A stretch of 64,000 nt of DNA from Adiantum capillus-veneris (GCA_014529385.2 CM043959.1:85357029-85421028), one strand, 5' to 3'. Counted from the stretch's first letter, positions 37,700 to 48,522 are shown. Translations and numbers: made by a program. The notes: generated by a model not told the origin, from the letters alone.

Positions 37700-38177
37700 C
37701 TTACCTTTATCGTACGCATCGCCAAAAGTTTCCAATTGAGCCATCTTGGTATGTATTGTCTTATCGGTCACCTTGCTCGAGCATTCGAAAGTCTCGTGGT
37801 CGTGTTCTCGATATTGAAAGTATAATCCATATCTTTGAGTTCTTCAATCCACGCTTCTAAATCTTCGCATATCTTTCTTATGCCATCAAACTCTTTAAGC
37901 TTAGCCTTCATTAAGAATGATTTGGTTGTCGCTTCTCCCATATCGTCATCGTTTCTTTTGGCGGTACCACAGCGCCACCACGATGATTATTGTTTCCAGG
38001 TGGATTAGCATGGTTTTCACCTTCATGTTGGCCATCAAGGTCTACATAGATATCAAGCTCTCGTGCTGCTTTGCCCCACAGAGCCTCAGCACACTCTCGA
38101 TTTGCAATTTTCAGATCTTCTCATAGTCGCCGAATCAGGTCTTCTTGCTCCTTCATCCTCCTCTCGTATCCTTCCAT
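37700..38177 (-). pseudogene. Element B: gag remnant with internal deletion
   Basis: An ATG at 38177 (minus) begins MEGYERRMKEQEDLIRRL, a charged helix. After stops, a Gag-core fragment (KLKEFDGIRKICEDLEAWI) is readable at about 37830-37910. The rest of Gag and its zinc knuckle are absent: only about 0.5 kb lies between start and protease remnant, versus about 1 kb or more for a full chromovirus gag. Confidence 0.6.
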
Positions 38178-38195
38178 GTCCAGAATCAACCGCTT

Positions 38196-38207
38196 GCTCT
38201 GATACCA
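38196..38207 (-). promoter_or_regulatory. Element B primer-binding site, initiator-Met
   Basis: The reverse complement is TGGTATCAGAGC, the standard plant initiator-Met site, two bases from the LTR edge at 38210. Confidence 0.92.
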
Positions 38208-38209
38208 AT

Positions 38210-39346
38210 TGTCACGGGAACCGAATAACAGAGATAGACAGCAAAATAGAGGAAGAAATCTTTGTACTGATAGTGTTTGATACAACAGAGAAGCAAAATA
38301 TATATGGGCGCACTCCGTTGTACGGAGCTCGAACCTCCCGACCACCCCCAATCTTCAATTCTCTTGCATGCAGCGTCTCACTCGCACTCGCACTCGCACT
38401 CGCACTCTCACTCTCACTCTCACTCGCACTCGCACTCGCACTCGCAGAAGAAGAGATCGGTGAATGATCCCCAAACGCACCACCCGTCGTGCTTTTATCC
38501 TTCTTTTCTTCGAAAAGCCTGCACGATTTTCGTATCAAGTATACCTGCGAGAATAATATAAGAACGTGATCGCTAAGCGATCCGTAAAGGTTAGATTTCT
38601 ATCATGACACTTTGCACAGATCCTGTTTCACACATTGATTTCTGCATCGCCTACAAAATAGCCAAAAGAACATACTCGTGCAACCAATTCAACATGATAA
38701 TCAAAGTAAAAAAACATAATTATATACCTTCATAATCTCAATTGTCATACTCTACCATCAAGAAACAATCCACTTCTTGGTTGATAGCAGGGAGAACTGT
38801 ATGATGTTGTATGTCTGTCTGTCCCTGTGTACACTACACTGCTGCTGCCTTCTGTTTGTTTTCATCATAACTTTTACAAGCAAACTCAGAACAAAGCAAT
38901 CCAAGTACTCAAAACGACGGGAATAGGTCTGGTCTACAAAGCAACGCGGACAGAATTGCGAAAAACATCTTCGTTTGGCTATAAACGCAACTTTTAGTTT
39001 GCGACTTATAAAATCTCTATTTTTGGATCTTCACTACTTTTTCAACTTATTTTAAGTCTACCCATGCATTTTAAGCTAAAACACATAAATATAAAATATT
39101 GATATTAATAAAAATCTCAATTTTATTGTTCATAGACAAACTATCTGTTATTCATTAATCTTTATCGAATCCGTTTTTAGTGTATTATTTTAAAAAAAGA
39201 ATATATGTTCTCTCTTAATATCTCAACTCATTCGTATAAGCTCTATTTAATAGACTATTCAACAATCTTTCAAATCGTGCTAACGAAAGATATGTCCTGC
39301 TACATTCTTTTCGACTTTAAGAACTTCAAAGACTAGTCCTATTACA
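38210..39346 (-). repeat. Element B 5' LTR
   Basis: Partner of 33187-34322. A TATA-like stretch (ATATATAT) at 38296-38304 on the minus strand lies about 90 bases before the LTR end. The hexamer array at 38378-38445 is just upstream of it in transcription order. Confidence 0.95.
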
Positions 39347-39351
39347 CATGT
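39347..39351. repeat. Element B target-site duplication, right copy
   Basis: CATGT, identical to 33182-33186. Confidence 0.88.
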
Positions 39352-39601
39352 TCTCTAAATTCTCTCTCTTCCAAAAGTATTGTTCATGCCAAGTTAACTA
39401 AACGCTATGTTTATGTTGCTAATTTCAATTATGTTCACCCTCTATGCTCACAAAGTAATTTCTCAGAAGTACTCTCTCTAATTTCCGCTACTCTTAAGTT
39501 GATAGGTATCCACTTTGTGTAGAGAAGTCTCTTCATCCTTTTATTTACAATCCAAGATTGATGCTAAGTGTAAACACAAGCTACAAAAACCGCTTATTGA
39601 T
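39352..39601. other. No gene recognised
   Basis: Flanking DNA of the element B insertion, possibly the rest of the element A LTR or its target. Confidence 0.4.
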
Positions 39602-39671
39602 GTTCAGCTATATATAGACACACTATATATAGCTCTTCAGCTATATATAGTGTCTCTATATATAGCTGAAC
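39602..39671. repeat. Near-perfect inverted repeat (33-base arms, 4-base loop)
   Basis: Arms 39602-39634 and 39639-39671 are reverse complements with one mismatch. They are rich in CTATATATAG. The loop is CTTC. It could be a small foldback element, a cruciform or an RNA hairpin. Confidence 0.9.
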
Positions 39672-39886
39672 AATTGAAAGGCATGCAAAAAACATTGATG
39701 AAAACCTAAAGCTAGGGTCTCAAATACCCAAATATGCCAAAGGAAAAAAACCCAAGGGAAAAAAGCGCCTTTGGTAATGCACACGATGCCTTGAGGTAGC
39801 AAGTTTATGCATATATGTCAAAAATGGGAGAGTTAATGCTTCTACATAAGCAAATTTTCAATTTTTACAACCTCTCATACATCATT

Positions 39887-40262
39887 CAAAAGTTGATTAA
39901 GTGCTAGCTCAATGAAATATGGAATTTAAAAGAAGCCAAGAGCTAGAAACAATGCAACTTTGATGAAAAAAATGACTCTTGAAAGCCAGTTTTTACATTT
40001 TTAAAGTTCTCCCAAAACGTTGGCTAACAACTAGCTCACATGAATTTTACAATTTAAGAGGAAGCTATGAGCTAGATATGATTGCAACTTTTGATGGAAT
40101 AAAAATGAATGGCTCTTAATAGCCAAATTTTGCACTTGAAAGCTCTCAAAAAAGTTGTCTACATTAGCTCAAATGGAAAAATTTGTATTTAGACAAGACT
40201 TAGAGCTAGATTTTATACAACTTGAGTCAAATGAAATCAAATGGCTCTAAATAGCCACTTTT
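39887..40262. repeat. Degenerate tandem repeat, about 125-base unit, three copies
   Basis: Each unit has, in order, a CAAAA-GTTG start, CTAGCTCA, an AATTTAAGA-type stretch, GAGCTAGA, CAACTTTTGATG, ATGGCTCT and TAGCCA. Units start near 39887, 40012 and 40145. Confidence 0.75.
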
Positions 40263-40631
40263 ATTTCCTCGAGAATGTTCTGATCTCATTAGCCAAATTG
40301 ACCATATAAAACAAGAAAGAAGAGAGAAATATCAAAGATGCGTTGGCTATGATGAGTTGTGCAACCTGCAATATCACTTTCCCATTCAAAAGGCAATTAT
40401 GAATGCGTTTTGCATACACGTTGCAGACCAAAAAATTCAAGTAGAACTTCATATATGATGTACACAAAATGATTCTTTCGCAAAGCCCTAAATTACAGGT
40501 CACAATTAAGCTGATTTTTTTTTAACCCCTCGAGAAGAGAGAGGTGGGAACTTGAAGGCATGAGGAATTATGCAAGTCAATTATATACGTTAAACAATTC
40601 CCGATGAGATTGCTAGTCAAGGGTTGCTAGA
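40263..40631. other. No gene recognised
   Basis: Ordinary AT-rich sequence between the tandem repeats and the PPR fragment. Confidence 0.4.
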
Positions 40632-40985
40632 TCAATCTTCCTTTCTTGGTGGTGCTTTGATCAATATGTTTGCTAACTGTGGTGTTATCACAAAAGCCAA
40701 AAAGTTCTTGATGAGCCTCACGTGCATAATGTTGTGTCTTAGAATGCAATAGTTATTGGATATGCCCAGCATGAATGTGGCAAAGAAGAACTTGTTTTCA
40801 ACATATGCAAGTGAAATGTCTCTCCATATGCGATCACCTATGCTTGCACCTTGAAGGTCTATGACATTGTGCAAGGAGCCTATAAAGTTTTTCTTCACCA
40901 TACACAGATGCTGGCTCATGCCGGTGTTAAAAGCAAAGCAAGGATTGCCCTTGCTAGAGTAAAGGAGATCAAAGCATGCCAACAT
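40632..40985 (+). pseudogene. Pentatricopeptide-repeat (PPR) gene fragment
   Basis: PPR proteins bind organellar RNA. The plus strand, across frames, gives LINMFANCGVITKAKKF, then NVVS-stop-NAIVIGYAQHECGKE, then PYAITYACTLKVYDIVQG. This matches the plant PPR order: DMYAKCG, A-x-x-VF, VVSWNAMIAGYAQHG, P-D-AITYACVLKAC. The Trp of VVSW is a TAG stop and at least two frameshifts are present. It is a dead fragment of about two to three repeats, with no start, DYW domain or flanking exons visible. Confidence 0.65.
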
Positions 40986-41253
40986 TAGAGAGCGACTCGT
41001 GACAATCCATCACAGACACACGCAGGTCAAGATATTTGAGTATATACATTGCTCAGATCCAGGATCAGCTCAGATTCACCTTTAGCAAAAATTGCAGGGC
41101 ATAGACTCATGGTAGTCATCCACAAGACACACTCATGGTAGTCATTCACGGGAAAATATGACCATCAGGTCCATCTTGCCTAGAATTGACTGAATTCTAT
41201 GACATTTCCACTAACATCGTCAATGGCCAAAAGTGGGTGTAGAACTATATGCT

Positions 41254-41295
<42 letters not shown>

Positions 41296-41512
41296 CACAT
41301 GAGCATACATCAATACAAAGATCTGCGTACTCAGTTCCTGTTAGTCATGAGATGTAGAGGAGACTCAACCATTAAAGAAACATTCAACAGGAATAATTAG
41401 CACAAACATAAGGCAAGACATCAAAACATCATCAACAAAGGTGGGAGCAGAGAAGCATTGACCCTATGAAGATAATGTGAGTCCTTAGAGAGCACTTTCC
41501 TATGTACAGCAC
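40986..41512. other. No gene; CA microsatellite
   Basis: A CA run lies at about 41261-41299. The rest is unassigned. A phrase at 41473-41510 is repeated at 41537-41580 as part of a 65-70 base tandem duplication at the edge of element TRG. Confidence 0.5.
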
Positions 41513-41786
41513 ACTCCCCTCCATCACCACAAGATGGAGTAGAGATAATGTGAGTCCTTAGGGAGCACTTTCCTATGTACAGCGTAGTACACTCGCCTCC
41601 ATCACCACAAGATGGATTAGAGTAGGCCTCAGTTTTCGTGATAATGTATTATCCCAGGCATATAGCTATTCTCCGTGGGTTCCCTAGTTGCCTTGTATAC
41701 CATCCACAGTCATAGAGGAGACTCTTTTTTTCTGATTGCATCTTTAAACATCACATGACTCCGATACTTAATACATGGTGTCGTAT

Positions 41787-41899
<113 letters not shown>

Positions 41900-42710
41900 T
41901 CACCATTGTTGCGTACAGGCTAAATTATTGGATTGTAATTTGTTTCAAAGCCTTTGTACAGGCTCACACTCCTTGGACTTCTTGCTCATGCCTTTGTTTT
42001 ATGAGCTTCCCAAAAGGATTGTGCATATAACGTGCAAGGGGCGCTGTCGGGGGATATGTGTTCGTTACGTGAGCCGGGCAGGCGCCCGGCCTCTGGCTGT
42101 GGGAGGTGTGAAAGAGAGAGAACAAGAACAACAGCTGTAACTGAATCTGCAAATCATCGTAATCATCAATTAATTAATTAATGCTTTCAGTTCAACTTAA
42201 TTCTTAGCCAGGGCGGGCTATTAACAACACCGTCACTTGGATCATCTGCTAACTAGGAGTTTAAGCTCCCGTTTTACAGGATTAACCAGGCCATTAACGA
42301 CACCGGACTTAACAAAATGCTTAATCAACCTTCATATGGCTGTCGGTGATGAGATTCCCTTATGTCGCTTTATCTGCCTCATTTACCTAATTCTGCTCAT
42401 TGCCTCAATCTTTATGCTTCAATTATTGCATGATTCACTTTGACAAGTTTCTCGCATTGCTTGCTTCTTGTACAAGCTCGAGAGGGAGAGAGAAAGAAGC
42501 TTTGCCTTTCTTAAGCTTCGCCTTCTTCAAGCTTGTTCCCCTACAATTCCCTTCGCCAAGAGAGAGATCCTTTATCTTGCCGAGCATGAGAGCGAGATAG
42601 AGGGTTCTTTGCCCTTGCTCCCTTCTTCTTTTCCTCCTTGCCCTCGCTATCTCCCCTTTTTGTCTTGCCTTATTGCTCTAGCACAGATCCTTCGCAAAGA
42701 GAGCGAGAGA

Positions 42711-42744
<34 letters not shown>

Positions 42745-43544
42745 ACCCTCTCTTGCTTTGATTGGAGATGGAGAGAGAGAGACCTCCCCTCGGCTCTCCT
42801 GGCCTTGGTCGTCCTCTTCTTGCTTCGTTGATAGCTTCCTCCCTTTCTTACTTCCCTCATTATACGTGCCATCGCCCTTGCATAGCTTGGAGATTTAGAG
42901 AGAAAGCTCGCCCTTGCTTTGGTTTTGAGATCGAGAGAGAGAGAGAGCTTGCCCTTGTTTGTGTGCCGAGGACGAGCCGAAGCACCTTTGGATTGGATCG
43001 AGAGAGAGGCTCGCCCTTACTTAGCTTGGATTGCCGATCAAGAGAGAAGCTCGCCCTTCCTTCCTTGGCTTGGTTCCCCCCCGTTAACTCTCCGTGCAAC
43101 TACTCGAAACTCCCTTCTCTTCTCCTCGTTATGCCTCCAATAATCTCATGCAAAAAAGAGTTCTCTATTCATAGAGTGCCCCTCTCTTAAGCAGTGGCGT
43201 CGGGCATCACTGATGTGGCGCGGGAATGGTGTCTATGACATGGCATCCCAAATCCGCACCAGTGCGGATTTCGTTGCAGCTTGGACCGAATGTGTGCGTG
43301 CTACCGAGTTATTCCTTTTTCCCTTCTTGCTCAACATCACCCGATGCTCGCTATTGCCGACGCGAGTTTCCCTCTCCCCCTGCGCTCTGCCCGTCTCGCT
43401 GCCATCGTTTTTCTCCCCCCTCTTTTCTTCACTTCACACCCATTATGCCTTTATTTTCCTCAATGGGCGGCCAACCCGTCTTAGGCGGCCATTAGCTTTG
43501 CCTTGGGTAGCCTTTGGCCCTTTTGGCCATTAAACCTTGGAGTA

Positions 43545-43735
43545 AAGGGCACCACATTTGGCATACATATCAGCTGAGGCAATGCCAAGCAAATCATTTT
43601 GCTCTTGCAAGTCGCAGCCATGTTGACATTTTCTCGCGACACAACCTTCAAGATGCTACTATAGGTGATTTCATTTCGAGAGAGACCCGAGTTTGTATTT
43701 TCTTAAGCCATAGCCGTGTTGGGCATTTCCTACTA
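43545..43735 (-). pseudogene. PPR coding remnant inside TRG left LTR
   Basis: The minus strand reads GNAQHGYGL, then (one frame over) NEITYSSILK, then QNDLLGIASADMYAKCGAL. This is the order of plant PPR repeats (AQHG, NAITY-SILKAC, L-G-ALVDMYAKCGAL). One frameshift and one stop separate the pieces. The same remnant is in the right TRG repeat and in the LTR of element C. Confidence 0.7.
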
Positions 43736-44355
43736 TCAGTAACTCTTCATTATATGATATTTTTGTCAGGCACAACATTTCAACCAAGAATTTATGCATG
43801 ACGTTCTGTAACTTGGCCGATGTCAAAAATTCCCAGATGGCACTCCGATCGAGCAGACCGAACTGGTATGGAACCGGCCCCCGGTGAATCTTTAACGGCT
43901 AATATCTTGGCGATCAGGACTCCGATCTCACTGAACTGAAAAGATCGACGCGCTCCACGAAGTGAGCACTTCAGGCCCGTGTAATGAGTTCAATTTTTTC
44001 ACCTCAGCTGCAGTTGCCCAATCCGGTACGGATCTGCAATCGACTTAAACTTCAAAGTGCCATAACTTCTTCAACGTGGCTCCAATGGATGAGCCTTAAA
44101 CACAGGCCGATAGAGCACTTCAAGCACTACAGTTCTAGATCATAATCTCTCATCTGTGCTCACTTCAAGCATACTCATTTTTGGCATCATTGAGGCATCT
44201 GTTGGCCCTTCTAAGTCATATATGGCATACATTAATCATTAAGCTTGGCCTGTTATCAAGCCCTGATCACTGCTCACTTAATGTGTAGGCTTCAAAGAAG
44301 CTTAGCTTGCATTTCTCTGCTCTTTTTCTCATCATGGCAGCGGAGCTGCACGACA

Positions 44356-44370
44356 TCCACCCCCTCTGAA
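44356..44370 (-). promoter_or_regulatory. TRG polypurine tract
   Basis: The minus strand reads TTCAGAGGGGGTGGA directly before the LTR start. The identical 15 bases precede the element D LTR at 51134-51148, and the similarity continues about 30 bases further. Confidence 0.8.
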
Positions 44371-45235
44371 CCTGCACAGCCTCCGATCTGTGCCAACAAC
44401 ACTTCAATCTGTATCTGCTACGGGTACATTAAGATCTTTTCCATAATCAGACTCACGTAACTGGTAAACATATGAAAAAAAAATGAAATAAGGCTTATAC
44501 CCTATCATCAATGTTATAGCTTAATCATTAGATAGCTTTCCATCAAAAGTCTCTGAACTGTATCTGTCGTATCTTCAAAGCATTCAATCATGGATAACTT
44601 GTTTAGTGACCCCGCCAGACTCAAGTGCTCCAGTTAATGATGCACACGGCTTGACCATTAAGCTCTCTTTAACGAAACATGTCCAGCTCAGGTATTCCTT
44701 ACTCTGTCTGCACACGGAATGGCCGTCAAGTCCTTTACTTCAAGTTCTGTTAGCAAAACCAACTCAAAAGATGTGAAGATACTTCATCAACTGTCCAAAG
44801 AAGTCAACTGGAATCCATCCATGTAATCTTATTGAATGCATAACCGAAAACTCTTATGACTCAGCATAAATCTAGAAGACAAAACTTTGTACCATGAAAC
44901 CCGCTACAACAGATAATTGGTACTCTTCAAATCTGGAACTTGCACTTCAGTAGCCCCCGGGATCAAACGGGAAACCAATCATTTGTCCCATTCTAAGCAT
45001 TCCTTTGAAAATTTTGCACCATCCTCCAGGATCATAGGGAATATACAAGAATTTCAATTATTAGAGCATAAACATAAATTAGCCCACAAATCTTCATGCA
45101 AACTGCCTGGATCATATGGCATATATGGCAATTGACCAGGACCATGCATATATCTGTCACCTCTTGGGTCAAAAGCTAGCCCAAAATCCCCTACATCATA
45201 GAGTAACATCAGATTCCATATAGCATCATGTAGCA
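44371..45235. other. TRG 3' noncoding region
   Basis: The first 30 bases are shared with element D. The rest has no coding signal on either strand. Confidence 0.6.
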
Positions 45236-45736
45236 TCAGATACTGCCATACCCCCTGTGCAACTGGCTCATCCAATTGTCGATCTCATCAATCACAAGTA
45301 CAAGCATTGGCAGTGCACCTTCACTCTCACTAGTATTGGAATCCGAATCATGCATATCTGAACACATCAAGTCTCTGATAAAATCATCTTCATTAGGCTT
45401 AAAAGATGCATCTATAAAAAATTCTCTATCTCGTAGAGGCTCAAAATCAAGTAGAGCATCATCTAATAGCTGCATAAGTTCATCATCTGCTACATCTGAA
45501 CAAACTTGCTCATGCATGAATCTGGATTGATTGATATCCTTAATATCTGTGTTTGAGAACCCTTCCAAAGCTTTGTCCAGTAAGCACATAAGGTCTAGGT
45601 CCACCACTTCAGAAGGTTCCTCCACCTTGCACATCTCAGGCTGCTGCAATAAACCAAGATTTCCACATATGACATGCATACTAATTGTATCTGAAGTAAA
45701 CTGCTCTTTAAGTCTTTCATCAATAATATTCATCAA
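45236..45736 (-). pseudogene. TRG gag-like gene, C-terminal piece
   Basis: A 166-residue frame. Its start repeats the end of the main ORF (ERLKEQFTSDTISMHVI, then GNLGLLQQPEMCKVEEPSEVV), because the DNA is duplicated here. It continues as an acidic, Leu/Asp-rich tail with two related MCLLDKALEGF / MQLLDDALLDF motifs. It was probably continuous with the main ORF before the duplication shifted the frame. No known domain. Confidence 0.6.
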
Positions 45737-45990
45737 CCAATCATATTCATCACCACTTCAGAAGGTTCCTCCACCTTGCACATCTCAGGCTGCTGCAGTA
45801 AACCAAGATTTCCACATATAACCAATCATATTCATCAACCAATAATATTCATCACCACTTCAGAAGGTTCCTCCACCTTGCACATCTCAGGCTGCTGCAG
45901 TAAACCAAGATTTCCACGTATGACATGCATACTAATTGTATCTGAAGTAAACTGCTCTTTAAGTCTTTCACCCTCAACCACATATCTTTG
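45603..45990. repeat. Three partial tandem copies of a 100-150 base coding segment
   Basis: The phrase ACCACTTCAGAAGGTTCC starts copies at 45603, 45752 and 45854. The middle copy has an internal deletion of about 47 bases. Together they break the reading frame. Confidence 0.9.
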
Positions 45991-47451
45991 CACTTCTGTA
46001 GCACAAAGTTCAGCATGCACATTGAAAATTTTATCTACTACCCTGTCTGTATCATCGGCACAATGAAACCAATCATATTCATCAACAAGAGATTGCACTT
46101 CACTATGCACCCCCTCTGAATCAACATCATCAAGTTCATGATCATTCTGCCATAGTGTAAGTCCTGTCTCACAAATTATTGATAGAGAAGAAGTTTTCTC
46201 CTTCTCTAAATCACCATTATCAAATTCAGGATCAATTTGCCAAATTGGTAGCTCTAGGTCACAGAAGCGTGTCAAAGGAGTCTGCACCCCCTCTGAATCA
46301 TCGTAATCACGTTCAAGATCACTTTTCCAATTTGGTAGCTGTGCTTCACAAAAGCTTCTCAATGAAGGAGTCTGCACCCCCTCTGAATCAAGCATATACT
46401 CTTGCTTAGCCGAGTCCTCAAAATCTGGTACATCCAAACTCGGTAAATCTGGTATACCAAAATCCATGGTCTGGTTGCTCTCAACAATAGCCCTGCTTTG
46501 ACCTATAACATCTATATCATTAATCAACTCCTTGGCAAAACCTGTACCAGTATCTTCAATCACCTCTATGGTAGAATCTGTACCAGAAATTTTTTTCTCT
46601 AATTCTAGTTCATTAACAAAACTATCACATGTAACCGAATCTTCCTGCATGTCTACTTGAATTTGGTTGCACTCATTCTCCTGCACATCTTCCTGAGCTT
46701 TAGCCAATTCATTGTCTTGATCCCATGATTTCCTTTCTTCCTGTACTACATGTATATGTTCTTTGAAAAATTCACCCTCTGTAGTTTGAGACTGTAGAGA
46801 CTCACCCTCAAGGACTTCTACTTCATGCACTGCATCTGCAAAACCCAACTTTTCATACACAGCTTTGACTATGTCTTCATCATTAACCTGTAAGAAGGTA
46901 GCATCCTGTACAATAAACTCATCAATCACAGCTTCTAACTTTGATCGTACTTGTCCTCGGATATCTACGTAGTCCGGTAGACTTGAACTCTGTTCTTGAT
47001 AGATTTCATACTCCTCATAACCTGCTTGCACAATAGCTTCTTTGAAATACTCCCAGTTGTCGTTGTAAGCTCTGGTAACCTCTTGAATCTTCTCCTTCAC
47101 ATCTAAACTCACTAACTGCTCAAAAGATTTGATCATCAATTCTTCTGGTATCCCTTTTACCTTGGTCTCCAGCTCATAGCACTCTAGGTAGCCCTCTGGA
47201 TCATATCCATCAAAGCGTCGTCTCTCATCGTATACTGCATCTAAAGCTGCATCCAAAGCTTCATCCATTTGATTTACCTTCTTTACGGTCTCTATTTCAA
47301 GCAGAGATCCTTGAACCAATTGAACGATCTTTGCAAAATCAAGAACTATTGACTTATCATCAAAACCGTTCGCACTTAACTCTGCAATCATCTTCATCAT
47401 CTGCTCTAAATTCTCCATCTTTACCTCCCACCCCGGCACACTCCCCTCCAT
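45835..47451 (-). CDS. TRG gag-like protein with 30-residue repeats
   Basis: A 538-residue frame from ATG 47451; a second in-frame ATG at 47418 (MENLEQ) may be the real start because the first lies in the repeat edge. Residues about 80-145 resemble the Gag start of element D: RRFDGYDPEGYLECYELE, then IKSFEQLVSLDVKEKIQEV and NWEYFKEAI. D has VRSFELVCVPEIRDRI and NWEEFKFAL. The middle is acidic. From about residue 355 there are three 30-residue tandem units starting DSEGVQTP (the third diverged), each with a Cys and a Trp, followed by a fourth DSEGV. No zinc knuckle and no enzyme domain. A long open frame suggests recent selection or recent insertion. Confidence 0.7.
   Translation of the reverse strand: MEGSVPGWEVKMENLEQMMKMIAELSANGFDDKSIVLDFAKIVQLVQGSLLEIETVKKVNQMDEALDAALDAVYDERRRFDGYDPEGYLECYELETKVKGIPEELMIKSFEQLVSLDVKEKIQEVTRAYNDNWEYFKEAIVQAGYEEYEIYQEQSSSLPDYVDIRGQVRSKLEAVIDEFIVQDATFLQVNDEDIVKAVYEKLGFADAVHEVEVLEGESLQSQTTEGEFFKEHIHVVQEERKSWDQDNELAKAQEDVQENECNQIQVDMQEDSVTCDSFVNELELEKKISGTDSTIEVIEDTGTGFAKELINDIDVIGQSRAIVESNQTMDFGIPDLPSLDVPDFEDSAKQEYMLDSEGVQTPSLRSFCEAQLPNWKSDLERDYDDSEGVQTPLTRFCDLELPIWQIDPEFDNGDLEKEKTSSLSIICETGLTLWQNDHELDDVDSEGVHSEVQSLVDEYDWFHCADDTDRVVDKIFNVHAELCATEVQRYVVEGERLKEQFTSDTISMHVIRGNLGLLQQPEMCKVEEPSEVVMNIIG
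46109..46393 (-). repeat. 90-base coding tandem repeat containing polypurine-tract copies
   Basis: The minus-strand motif TTCAGAGGGGGT occurs at 46109-46120, 46286-46297 and 46376-46387, spaced about 90 and 2 x 88 bases. It is identical to the core of the polypurine tract at 44359-44370. Confidence 0.85.
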
Positions 47452-47680
47452 CACCACAAGATGGAGTAGAGATAATGTGAGACCTTAGAGAGCACTTTCC
47501 TATGTACAACGTAGTACACCCGCCTCCATCACCACAAGATGGATTAGAGTAGGCCTGAGATATTCTCCCTGGGTTCCCTAGTTGCCTTGTATACCATCCA
47601 CAGTCATAGAGGAGACTCTTTTTTTCTGATTGCATCTTTAGACATCAGATGACTCCGATACTTAATACATGGTGTCGTAT

Positions 47681-47725
<45 letters not shown>

Positions 47726-48520
47726 TCACCATTGTTGCCTCCAGGCTAAACTATTGGATTGCAATTTGTTTCAAAGGCTTCGTATAGGCTCACACTCCTT
47801 GGACTTCTTGCTCAGGCCTTTGTTTTATGAGCTTCCCAAAAGGATTGTGCATATAACGTGCAAGGGGCGCCCTTGGGGGATATGTGTTCGCTACGTGAGC
47901 CGAGCAGGCGCCGGGCCTTTGGCTGTGGGAGGTCTGAAAGAGAGAGAACAAGAACAACAGCTATAACTGAATCTAGAAATCACCATAATCATCAATTAAT
48001 TGATTAAAGCTTTGAGTACAACTTAATTCTTAGCCAAGGTGGGCTATTAACAACACCGTCACTTGGATCATCTGCTAACTAGGAGTTTAAGCTCCCGTTT
48101 TACAGGATTAACCGGGCCATCAACGACACCGGACTTAACAAAATGCTTAATCAACCTTCATATGGCTGTCGGTGATGAGATTCCCTTATGTCGCTTTATC
48201 TACCTCATTTACCTAATTCTGCTCATTGCCTCAATCTTTATGCTTCAATTATTGCTTGATTCGCTTTGACAAGTTTCTCGCATTGCTTGCTTCTTGTTCA
48301 AGCTCGAGAGGGAGAGAGAAAGAAGCTTTGCCTTTCTTAAGCTTCGCCTTCTTCAAGCTTGTTCCCCTACAATTCCCTTCGCCAAGAGAGAGATCCTTTA
48401 TCTTGCCGAGCATGAGAGCGAGAGAGAGGGTTCTTTGCCCTTGCTCCCTTCTTCTTTTCCTCCTTGCCCTCGCTATCTCCCTTTTTTGTCTTGCCTTATT
48501 GCTCTAGCACGGATCCTTCG

Positions 48521-48522
<2 letters not shown>

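Larger units (their letters stand above)
33187..39346 (-). mobile_element. Element B: terminally complete chromovirus, 6.16 kb
   Basis: LTRs of 1136 and 1137 bases flank a minus-strand gag-pol remnant, with CATGT duplications, an exact initiator-Met primer site and a polypurine tract. The LTRs differ at about 34 positions by eye (about 3 percent), similar in age to the 13.4-kb element. The element inserted into the 3' LTR of element A. Most of gag is deleted and pol has two stops and at least one frameshift, so it is not autonomous. Confidence 0.93.

Noticed and set aside
39887-40262. CRISPR-like array
   Set aside because: Units are long, degenerate and without unique spacers, and the genome is clearly plant nuclear.
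42468-43533. Arg/Glu-rich and Pro-rich ORFs in the TRG repeats as host genes
   Set aside because: They lie within LTR sequence duplicated at 48226-49366 with frame differences between copies; homology is at the DNA level only.
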